In this document: piece by piece, positions 48,064-60,000 of the stretch
Layout: every line of letters begins with the position of its first letter
Position numbering within the stretch: position 1 is the first letter of the stretch
Origin: Prosapia bicincta
Taxonomy: Eukaryota; Arthropoda; Insecta; Hemiptera; Cercopidae
Assembly: GCA_036971475.1 (NCBI GenBank)
Contig: JBAIZL010000008.1
Coordinates: 29,831,719-29,895,718 of the forward strand
Length of the DNA: 64,000 nucleotides
Direction: 5' to 3'
Translations under genes and position numbers: made by a program
The notes under the pieces: model-generated
The model's input: the letters and a program-made list of their open reading frames with translations, nothing else
Databases searched by the model: none
Told to the model about the DNA's origin: nothing

Positions 48064-51000
48064 TGAAACCTCTGGTAAACGGACACATATGGCTCTCGAT
48101 ATTTTGTCCGGCCCTGAGAGGTGCTCGTTTAGTGGAAGTGTTTTAAGAATCAGTGAAGAAGAAATACAGTATTAATTCACTACACACTTATTTCTAATCC
48201 AATACATAATAGGCTACAGTATTTAACCAATACTAATGTATTAAGATATTTATTACTAATACTAATGTACAGTATTTAATTAATAATGTAAGCTACCTTT
48301 TTATAAATACAGTATACAGTACAATAAATACTGTACTGTACTGTTATTAAATATAAATTCTAAAGCAAATTTAAGAAACCCTGAAACAATACAGTAACAC
48401 ACTACTTTACATTAATTTAATTTTTTTATTGTTTGTGCTGTACTCGTTTTACCTATCTTAAAACGCTCTGCAATTTTCCTAACACCACATTTTTCACTGT
48501 CGGCATAATGAATTATGGCTACATTTTCCCGCAGGCTCATACATTTGCAAGAAGCCATTATTGAAATTTCAAAAATACAGTACTATAATTTTTTGTTGTG
48601 AAACCATCACCAGTGCTGTAAAAAGATACATTATAGTATACAGTACAGAACTGTAAACCAGAACTACAGTAAATTACGCATATACACTAAGAACAAGTGC
48701 TCGTATTAGGACTGGAGCACAGTCCTCAGTCCATGCGTAAGGTCGCTATGGTATTGTACTATGGGATTGTTTTTGTAAAGGTATGCACTTCTCTAGACTC
48801 CTTTGTAAACATACTCATACAAGAATTTCTCGGAATGGTACTGTTTCCATTGCCTTTGCACAGCTTGAACGGAAGAAACAAATCAATAAATGTGCTACCG
48901 AGTATGCAGAAGCAAGTGTAGAAATTCGATTCTGTCTACTGGTTGTATACGCAGTTATTTCAGATACATTTTTCAGTACATTTGTCCACATATCAGAAGT
49001 TCAAACAACAAAAAAAGCACCATTTGCTGTCTGTTGTCCGTCTAATGGAGTGTCTGTTCAAAGAAGGGAAAAATCCTATGTACGTATTATTTAATTTTTG
49101 GATTCCCATAAAAATGTCCATTCAAGAGAGGTGTTTATAAATTGGAAGTGTCGGTTCAGGGAGAATTCACTGTATATATCACTTTCACTATATGTATTGG
49201 TATCTAAGAGAGTTAACTCTCAAAGATTATAGTACTTTAATAAGATCCTTGTTTAAGTACATATTATAGTGAAAGTAATCAGTGAATACAAGAAAACAGT
49301 GGTACAAAGTTAAAAATACACACAGACATATATAAATTGGTTTTTATAATATATTGTACTCATAATGCAAAGAGATTTCAAGTCACTTACCTTCATTATA
49401 TTCTTTGGAATGAACAACTTCATAGCCAATAGTTGGTTTCAGTTCAAGATGTAGCATTATGTTATTTGACAAATATTCCAAAACATTGTTTTCTGTACAA
49501 CCTTTACACTAGTATATGAAGCACTGGTATATTCTAGAGCTTTCAGACCATAAGCATAGTAATAATATGTGAAACTAGTAGCGAAATTTCAAATCAGTAC
49601 ATTCATTATTGCTCTCCAGTTTAAAAGATTTTCCCTGATTATTAAATAACAAAAACTTTATCTCATCCATAATTATAGGAGTATACTTAGCCACATGATG
49701 TGTTGTTCATAGAGTTTTGCAGTTTTAGTGATCTATTTCTTGTATTTGAAGGCTACATTGCCTTTAAATTTGTATTATTAACAATTTAATGTATTTTTTC
49801 ATCCATATGATGGGGAGTGAACGACAGGAATATGTTCTTTGCACTTATAGGCCAAATTTCTTCTTCTTTGTCACTTATTATTATTGAAAAATATACATTC
49901 TTTTTCTATTTATATTTGCCAATATACAAATTTCATGTTCATCCTTGCTATATCCAAAATATTCAATACAATAAGAAAATGTTAATTAGGCTAAATACTT
50001 TTTATAATAATAAGGCTCATCCTGCTCATGTGTATTATTCAAATAGAATTACTAAATTTTACTACCAAAAATTGCTCAAATGTTATAAGACAAAATTGAA
50101 TTACATTAACCTGAGTATCCATCAGCTGTGACAGAAAATAATAATTCATTGTTCTGTGGATTAACATTCTTGGCTTAGCTGTCATTTGATTTTTATCATG
50201 GTGGTGGATATTTCAATAATTACTTTCCTTATTTATTACAATGTTTACTTTAAATTATGTTATCCATCTATGTGAATATTTGTTGTATTTTTTTACAACT
50301 GTTTCAGAAACATTGGAAGAGGAAGAATTCTTTCCCGCCTATAAAAGAATTATGCAAACGTTGCATGATCTTCGTATTAATGGTATGTAACTTTTGTACA
50401 CATGTACTTCTTTGCCTTATAAAATTTATGTAATTATACTTATTTTTTTAATTCTATTAACTCATAAAATCAAATTTTAAAATTGCAACCAGAAACATTG
50501 TATCACTTTCGTTGCTAAATGAGAAGAAAGTTTCATAAGAAATGAGCATCAATATGGCTGACTTAAACCTTCCACAGGCTTTAACAAAGTGTTTTGTTAC
50601 AGGGCTAAACTTGACTGTAACTCACTACTTGCACAAGAGTAGATTAATCTACACCATTTTCTTGCTATTCTTTTAAAGGTTGTATGTTCCATTTAATGTC
50701 ATTTAACTATTAAAATTGAAATAACTTTCAAGGAAATAAATAGTGAAATAAAATCTGAACGGCAACTGTCACTAGCATTAATTTTATTGATACTCTATAA
50801 GCACTGAAATAAATATCAAAATAGAGTTAAATTATCAAACATCAAATTTCGGTCAGTAAAATAACTACAAACTGCAAGTTTTTCCTAATGTATTTCTTTC
50901 CAACATATTAAAAATTATTATTCCTTCTCTTATTCTTTTAAAAATAATCTAAATGTGGCACAACATTTTGTTTGGAGGAAAATATTGGGATTTCTCAAAT

Positions 51001-54000
51001 TTGTTTTCATGGATCATGACCCAAGAAATAAGAGTTGTTTATGCACCTGTGGGTGGAACGACTAGTGGTAAATTGACGTCATCCTCAAGAATAATCCATT
51101 CTCCATCTGTACCAAATTGTGAATGTTGATTGTTGTGAACTTTAATTTGTATTTTAGTTTATTTTCTTATTCTGCTTTATGAAGCGGTTAGGTTTAATAT
51201 GAGTTTTTGTTTAAATTGATTTATCAATTATGCCTGCATGTATTGAGTTTGTAATAACTATACCAGTAAGCAAAAGCAACTGATTTAAATGTTACTCATT
51301 TCCAACAAATGAACTCCTAGGTAAAACAAAGCAAGATAATTCTAAAATATGAGACAATTTGTTACTTGCATTTCAAAAGTATTTTTTTTATAAATATTAA
51401 ACATAAGTAATAGCTTTATGCCACTAATGGATTTAGAAATTTTATAACTGATGCAGCACAAACACTAGAGCTAACAAATGTTGACCCTGTAGAAGCCAGT
51501 TTAGTCTGGTACGAAAGATTTTAGGCCGTGGAAAGGGAAATGTTATTACATGCATTTGGATGAATTATTTGATGTAAATACAGTCATTTGATGTAAGTAG
51601 TAAGGTTTGTGGAGTAATTCTGTAGATATAGGTAAATGTCAGGATGTTCAAACTCTACACGTTTCTGTAATAATTGAGGGGAATCTTGAGGTTTGCAAGA
51701 TGAAAACACAATACTGAAGAGGACATTTCAAATTTAAAATGTACAACTGAGAAGCTATTTATTTCCTTTTTTTAAGTTCCTTTCATAAATGGGTTTTGTT
51801 ATTTTACTGCAAACGAGGAATATTTGATGAGGCATTGTTAGAAATAGAACATATTCTCAAGTAATTAAAATAGTTAATTCTCTTACAATATCATCACCAC
51901 ATTGATTTTGTGTAAATCTGTGAAACATTTGATTTTAGTATAAATATTTGTAAGAATGAGTAAGACATTTAAATAATTTTGTTATTTCTAAAAGAGAGGA
52001 AGTAGCCAAAGAAAATGGCAAAGTTTAAAACACAATTTAATATATGGGACTCTTCTCCTTAGATCAACATTGAACAATATACTGATCCAGTGTGAAAGGC
52101 TTCTACTACAAAATATCTGTAAATATTGATTTTTTGCCAAGTGATAAAAAACGATTTAGACTAAAGGTATACCATTGTTCAACATGATTGAAGAGCATTA
52201 TTTACAGCATTATGAAACTCCTTGGAGAAATGCTTCATGATTCAATTATTTTAAAGTTTTTTTCACAGTTGTAGAGAACAAATCATGATTTACTTTTAGT
52301 ATTTCAGTGACATGTGATAGTATATTTATTAAGTGAAGCAATGCTCAAAACACTGTATGGGGAAAAGAGTTGTAATCTGGCTAATATACTGTTTTTCTTA
52401 TCAAAACATTTAATAATAATTCATATTTACATTATACGTTATAACAAAATGAAAATTTAAATAAAAAAAAATACTGTAGCTGAACACATGTGTTTCTATT
52501 TACAAATATTCAGGGAAATTATAATAAATTTACATCAAGTATTAAAACATATTTCTGGCCTATGGGCTATTTAAAGTGAAAAGTGTTTAGACTTTATAAA
52601 GTATTTATGTAAAAGTGTTTACTAATGGAAGTTAAACTCTGTTATTAGCAGCAAATTTATTAACTAAACACTTGTAAATATTTACATACTTGCCTATAGT
52701 AGCACTTATATTTGTTGGGGACAGCCATTTCGGGAGATGTGTCCATTGTCAACTCAGACCGCCAACATCTGGACACATCTCCCGAAATGGCCGTCCTCGA
52801 CAAATATAAGTAAGTGCTACTATAGGCAAGTTTGTAAATATTTACAAGTGTTTAGTGAAAACTAGTAGCTCACGTAAAGATGGAATCAGTAAATATAAAT
52901 TTATTTACTAAGTCCTTACGAAACGTCCAGTTTAACTGCTAGTTCACATTCTATACATATGAGGGCAAAGTGAGAGAGCCTCAGTTGACCAGTGTTCAAG
53001 TGTTATAGCTTAAATACTTCTTCTGTCCCTTCAACCCTAACTCTCTGAATGTGCAACTTGTCGGGTTATACAATAAGCATTCTACTTGAATTCACAAGAG
53101 GATCCCAACCCTTCTCTGACTAATGAGAATAGTAATAAATGAGTGATGTGTTTAAAGGGCACAAGCCAATTTCTAGAAACATCAATACCTATATGTTGTT
53201 ATAAGCAGTTTTTATATGCAGTTATAACGAAAAAATAATTGTTGTAATTAATCATAGCTCTCTACTGAATCAGTGCTTCAATTGGTGAATCCCACCACTC
53301 ACCACTGTTCATATTTGTTGCTGTAGAAAAAGTGCTGGTAACAACAGTTCAATATGGGGAATAAAATTGGATTATCTTTTTGCTCTTTCCTTCAATAAAG
53401 TAAGTATTACCTGAACAATATTAGGATCGTATATTACAAGACAATATAAACTGGATCAATACAAAAAATGGAAATATTATGTTTGTACTTACAAATTTTA
53501 CAATAATTTTAAAAAATGTTGTACTTTCATTTGTTTTTTTTTTGTGGTACAAGTTTTAGTGATCTATTTCTTGTATTTGAAGGCTACATTGCCTTTAAAT
53601 TTGTATTATTAACAAATCTGGGGCATCTGAAGGTTTCAGATTCCCTAAACTAAATTTTAGTTATTAAATATTTTAAAGGACAAGTTGATTTTGAAATAAA
53701 ATTGAAAGAGAGGTATTTCAATGTCTGACTATATTTCTTAGTTCAACAAAATGCGAAATCCTTATTTCATGTTGCATAGGTATGGCTTTTGCGTGTTTAT
53801 TTGGCAATGTAATGATGTAATACAAGCACTAGCTTGGGTTAAGACTAGTTCTGAGTCTAGATTCAAGTTTATGTTTAATGATATAATATTGGCTCCTTTG
53901 TTTGGTTTTTCAAAGTAACTGGATTTATAAACGTATGTACAATGAATCACAGTATAGATCTCATTACATACTTGCTTAAACTCCATTTTCTTAACACCTT

Positions 54001-57000
54001 GAAGCAACTATGGGGTAAAAACCTCTTAACCACATATAAGGCTTGTTTGCCAGAAATTTATCAATATTGAAAGTACCAGAATCTAAAGCATTATATTTCA
54101 TAAGCCCGTGATCAGGATTGATAGAACTATTTGCACTTCGCACATTGAATAAATACAGAAGTTTGAAATGTAAATACGATTCTACAATATATTGTGCGAC
54201 TTTCAGTCTTGCCACATATTAACAACTGGCAAAAGGATCAAATTTATACTTATAGAAAATCAGAAAGTCATGTTTGCTTAAAATAATGGATATGTGTATT
54301 GCTTTAATTTGATTGTCAATATTTTCTATAAACTTTACAGACTTTCCTTGCTAACTAATTGTTAACCTCTTAATTACAAATAAAATTTGTTTAGAACTTT
54401 AAAGGGGTTAATTAAAAAAATTATTTGTGATTAAGAATTCTCTTTGCTCACAAATTACTTCATTTTTTTATTGTCTTTTGAAAACAAATGTACCAAAAAT
54501 ACAAGTGGCCACAGCCATTATTAAAAATTATACTAAAGAGAAGAAACAAAAAAAAAACTTTCCAGTTCTAATGTTATAAGAATTTCCATAGCTCAGAGGA
54601 AGTGTTACAGACAGGATTTCATTTGTTATTTTTGTATGTAGTTTGGAAGTGATATTGAATGGGATGGGAGTAGCATCAATATTCTAAAAGCAATGTATAA
54701 AACAGAATGTAGACACCAGTTTTCTAAATAAGATTTTCAGAATAGTGACCATTGTCTTCTTCTTGGTACAAATAGAAAGAGTATGCCTTAGAACAGGGGT
54801 TCCCAAACTTTTTTGTACGACGCCTCCCTCTGGTTATTTGGAGACCACCACGCCCCCCTACACATATCAGCTTTCCATTTTGCAATACCCTATTTCCACG
54901 GTGCCGTACATACCAACTCCTACTTGTACAAGTACATGAACTCGTACAAGTATGTGCCTACTTGATACGGTGAGTAGGTAGATTTTTTTGTTCACTGTTG
55001 AATGCGGTAACGCAGAATGGAAAGATTCAATAACTGTACGTATGATGAAAACTAATACATTTTCAATTTAAGGAAGGTGAAACAATAGGCCCACCTACTT
55101 ACAAGAACAAAACATAAAATGTAATTTAGTGAGATGGGTGGACTTGTATGTTCTGAATAAGTTTCTGAATGAGTTTCAGACATAGCACAGCGTAGGTCAT
55201 TTTCGACATCACGTTTGTTGCGGTACTTGGTTTTGATCGCCACAAGAGTTGAAAACGCTTTTTCGCACGTGTATGTTGTTGAAAAAGCCAAGTACATCCG
55301 AACAGCTTTCTCTGAAACACTGGGGTAAACTTTTAAGTACTTTAACCAAAATGAGGGCTTGTTCATTTGTTCGAAATCGTATCTTGCAGCAGAGTCATTT
55401 TTTATTTCTATTCCCTCTTCTTGGAACTCTTCTGGCAGCAAATGTATGTCCATGTGGAACGGGTCGGTTGATAGTTTGTAAAACTCCTCTGACAAATTAG
55501 GAAAGTACCTGCTGAACTCCTCCTTGAGGTTCTTCAAATGGTCAATTATCAAGTTTTTCAAAAGCGGTCCTTCAAAAACGTCCTTAAAACATGCTTCTTC
55601 TGAGACTGATACTACTATGCTGAAACTTGAATAGCTGCTGGGGCTCATTGACACTTTACGTATCCAAAGTTGTAGTTTCTCAACGTACATCTTGATGGCA
55701 TCCTGATGTGTTACTATATTTGAGTCTGTACCTTGTAGTCTCAAGTTTAGGTTGTTTAACATGTCAAAAAACTCTGATAAACAGGCCAAAATCACTTGGT
55801 TACTGGGTTTTTGGAGCTCTGCACTAAGCTCGTTTTGTTTCTGCTGTGCCAAAAACGTAATAACTTCATCACGGAGCTCAAATAGTCTTCCCAACATATT
55901 TTCATAGCCATCGTACTTCTGTATGAAATAGATTCGTTTTGTGGTCACTTCCTAAATCTTCACAAAGAACTTTAAACAGTCGAGTGTTTAATGCACTGTT
56001 CTTAACGTGGTTGACTACTTTAATACATAGCTTTAAAACAGTAACATAACTTTAAAAGCGTTTTTGCTGCCAAGGCTTGGCAGTGAATAAAACTATAAAT
56101 CCCAACCACATCAGCATTTTTCTCTTTGACCAACTGCACAAAGCCTGAATGAGAACCCAGCAATCAAGGAGCACCATCTGTGCATACACCAATAAGTTTT
56201 TGCCAAGAAAGTTCGTGTTTCTTAAAAAAATCTCATACTGCTTCCATCACATCTACAGCTTTAGTAGTGGTCAACAGCTCAGAAGAAAACATCAGTTCAT
56301 CCTTCATTCTTTCATTTTCAATGTAACGAACATATACAATCAAATGAGAACATTGTGCTATTACTGTACTCTCGTCAAGCTGGGTTTTTAATGTCCTCGC
56401 CCATATCATCAATTCGGCATTTTACGATGTTGTCTGAAAGTGGTATTTGCGATAGCTTTTGCCTACTATCAGTTCCAAGGATAACATTGGCTGCTTTTAA
56501 AAGGCACGGTTTAACAAGCGTTTCACCAATAGTGTGACTTTTCTTTTTCTTCGCAATAAGAAGAGAATATTCATAGGAAGCTTCAAGCACTTTTAGAGAT
56601 GACTGAGCAGCAGATCCAGTGCTATCTAACTTCATGCGCTTTAAATTCTGAGATTTTGCAGCAAAAAACTTTTTAGGTTTGTCCTTTAAAGAGGCATGTT
56701 TGGTTGACAAATGTCTCAGAAGACGATTAGGCCTCATCGCGTCTTTGCTTAATACTTCATAGCAAATAACGCACTGAGGGTGATCAACATTATCTTTAAG
56801 CAAGGAAACAAACCCATATTGAATATAATCATCAATATACTTGCGTTTCTTTGCTTCACACAGAACTCACACAACACAAAAACAATTACTCCAATTCAAA
56901 CGTCGCAGCAATTATACAACACCCACAATACAGCAAACACGCTGACTGATAATTCACGGAAAGTACTGTACCAGAACGGACTAGTTACAACGCAAGCACT

Positions 57001-60000
57001 GAACAAACTGCATTGGATTGAAGATGCGATGGGGGAACACTAGCACTCACGCCAAGGCCAAACGGAGGTATCGGTACACACACCACACAACTTTATTGAA
57101 ACTTTACAAAAACAATTATGGAAACTTAGAAAGACTTTATTTCAAAGATCTGAGCAAATTATTTTTGTAATTTTCTTTATTTATTTCATTGGGGTGTCAC
57201 GCCCCTCCCTGGACTTTCTCCACGCCCCCCCAGGGGGGCGCGCCCCCCAGTTTGGGAACCCCTGCCTTAGAAGAAGCAGATTGTCATTCACCTCATGTTA
57301 GAAATTCAAAATTGAAGGGTTGTTGGTAAATTATTTCAACTGATGTGTTATCTCAGAAAACAAAAAAAAACCTTGCCAGGGGGGTGATGATAGGTAACCA
57401 CCTTGATACCCTGAATGGTTAGCCTAAGAACAGTAATTCATGAGAGCACATCTGGAAGAAACACCTATACCGAAACACCGGTCTCACAGGCACTAAGGGA
57501 AATTTATTTTTATTATTGTGGCTACCCTGTGTGAGTGGCAGTGCTTACATTTACAATAGCTAGCTCCCTCCCCATCCCCTATCACAAGGGCAAAGGTCGT
57601 TTAGTTTAGTTTAAGCCTCTGACCTTGACGTGTTGTCAGTCAAAATCCTACCGGCTTGTAACACCATGTGTTTTTGTTGTCGTATTTCGCGTAGTAGTCT
57701 GAGGTACCAAGTGTTTCGGTTACCGCTTGTAGGGTTATAGGAGACCAGTGTTTCGGCTGATGTAGTCTTTATTATATTTCCTTTTACTATTTATTGTTGC
57801 TAGTTAAAGTGGTAAAATAGCTTGCCAGAATGTTTGTGCAAAGGATCCCGACTTTAGCGACATAATTCGTAGACTGTTAAACGAAGATGAAAGTGATGTT
57901 ATTGACAATCCAAGTAGTAGTGAAGTAGACGACTCGGACGTTGATCCCGATTATGAGTTGTCTGAACAGGAATGTAGTGATAGTGATCCGGGCAACTTGG
58001 ATGATGATGAAGACTTTCTTTTACGTCGAAGTCCATGAACATGTTTTACTAGATACTGGACGTGATGACTTGCTGGAGTATTTCATAGAAAGAAGGAAAA
58101 ACGGAACGTGGTCCTCCCAAAGCTTGAGAAAGCAAGCATACTACAAATTTAGTCAGAACCCCAGAACGCAATATTATTCGTTCTGACTTACCAGGAATAA
58201 CAGGCTGTGCAAAGTGCTTAGGTGCCAACCCTTTAGAAACAGATGTATGGAAGCTTTTGTTTGAATACGAAATTATGTCGAAATTAGTAGAGAATATCAA
58301 TGTAAAGTTCCAAAAAGTACAATCACAACTGTGATAAATTAAACAAAAATAATTATAAGGATACTTGCATTGAAAAGGTAAAAGGTCTGTATGTTTTATC
58401 ATCGGTGATACAATCTAATGATGAAAAGATTCAGTTACTGTTTAGCAAATACTCTTGCAGCTGCCAAATATTTTCTGCTGCAATGTCTGAAAAGCGTTAT
58501 GAAATCCTTACGTCTTACCTGAGATTTGATGATTGCAACACAAGAGAGGAAAGAAGAAAAGATGACAAAGCTGCACCAATTTCACAAGTTTTCTGTAAAT
58601 TTATATCAAACTATCAAGATGTCTACTGTGTTTGTAAAACCTACTGAGGGTTCAAATCGAAAGGCTACCGCAAATAACTGGTTCAGTTCTCTAGAGGTTT
58701 GTGATACACTTTTGAAACGTAACTTACCTATGTTGGAACGGTAAGAAAAGACAAGAAGTTTACTCTGGAAAAATTCTTAACCAACCTAGCAAGGCCAGTT
58801 TTTTCAAGGCTGTATGGATTTAGAGGACAAACTACAATTATTAGCTATGTAGTAAGATAACATAATCTATTTTTTTATATTTTAAAGAGCATACTTGCGA
58901 TTTGTATTATTCAAGATTTTTTTAAAATTTCATTATATAAATTTATCATAGTTATACATGTTATTTTGTGACGATATTTTGTGAAAAGTCAATGCCATTT
59001 ACATAATAAAACATTTCTAGAGATATCTGTCTGTTATTGCGCCTTAAATTCTCAATGTAAATGCACAGGGTAAAATAGCGGTCTCTGAGACCTGGTGTTT
59101 CCGTTGGTGTTATAAAAATTATGTTAAGGGTTAAAAGAACTTAAGTGACATCTAGAATGAAATTATTGGCTCTGTAATGCAAGTTAAGAATGAGGCACTT
59201 CAGAAAAACATTTCTGTTTATTTGATAGTTTAATGAAACCTTAGACATGTCTTACCTGTTCAAATGGACATTATATTTTGGTATTGTGTTGATTATAATG
59301 TTTGCAAGAGATTTTTTGGTTTCTACAAAGACTTTTAAGATAAAAGTGTGACTGAAATGACAGTTGAAATTTTGGGTTTCTTAACGAAGTGGGTTGTATA
59401 TAAAAAGGTGATATCTTGGGCATCATATGACCCATATGACATCATATGGGTATCACAGTGCTGAAAATTAAGCGTAAATCCAACATAAATATTTGTAACC
59501 ATGAGATAAAACAAATAATATATAATCTAAGAAATCTGAGAAATGAAGAAACAAAGAATGAATGTATAGATACTAACAAAGGGGACAACTATATTGTAAC
59601 AACAGAATCATTTATAGTCCCAATCCTTAAATTAATATCATATTTAATAATTGATACCACAGTGGTACAGATGGAAACATGGTTTTAATTATTTTGAATA
59701 ATGGAATTTTGAATTTATCTAATTTACAATTTACCTGATTGTCTAATTTGCCCAGTTTACAATTTATCTAATTTATCTAATGCCGTGGCTTCATCTAATT
59801 TATTTTAATTTGTTTATGGCGTACAACAAAGGTTTTGCAACTAAATTGAAAGAACTCCTAAAAATGTACCTATTTTGAAAGTGTGTAACTGAGAAATGAG
59901 CTTCTGAATGTGACCTCTGATAAATCTAAGGATCTTCCGCCACATATATTGCTAGAGTTTTTGTTGTATTATGGCCTGGACAAAGTTCACAACTCTTTTG

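Larger units (their letters stand above)
54794..57264 (-). mobile_element. hAT transposon (ZBED5-like), 2,471 bp, with 8-bp target duplication
   Basis: Ends CAGGGGTTCCCAAACT at the left and its reverse complement at the right. Flanking 8-bp duplication ccttagaa at 54,786-54,793 and 57,265-57,272. Units 1 and 2 show the empty site (accttagaagaagc, about 19,692 and 32,928). The minus strand encodes a BED-finger hAT transposase in several frames. The right subterminal region is GC-rich (cgccccccag). Confidence 0.92.

Noticed and set aside
48697..49094. Overlapping plus-strand frames of 74 and 103 codons in the pogo element
   Set aside because: They run opposite to the transposase HTH and have no family pattern; treated as non-coding interior of a deleted element.
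49817..50131. 104-codon plus-strand frame just left of exon 2
   Set aside because: Y/K/N-rich composition expected from AT-rich intron DNA; no motif, and no splice support.
55249..55500. 83-codon plus-strand frame inside the hAT element
   Set aside because: Antisense of the hAT transposase frame, which has clear domain motifs.
58650..58670. GGTTCAAATC, like a tRNA B box
   Set aside because: No A box or cloverleaf around it; it lies in the piggyBac coding remnant.
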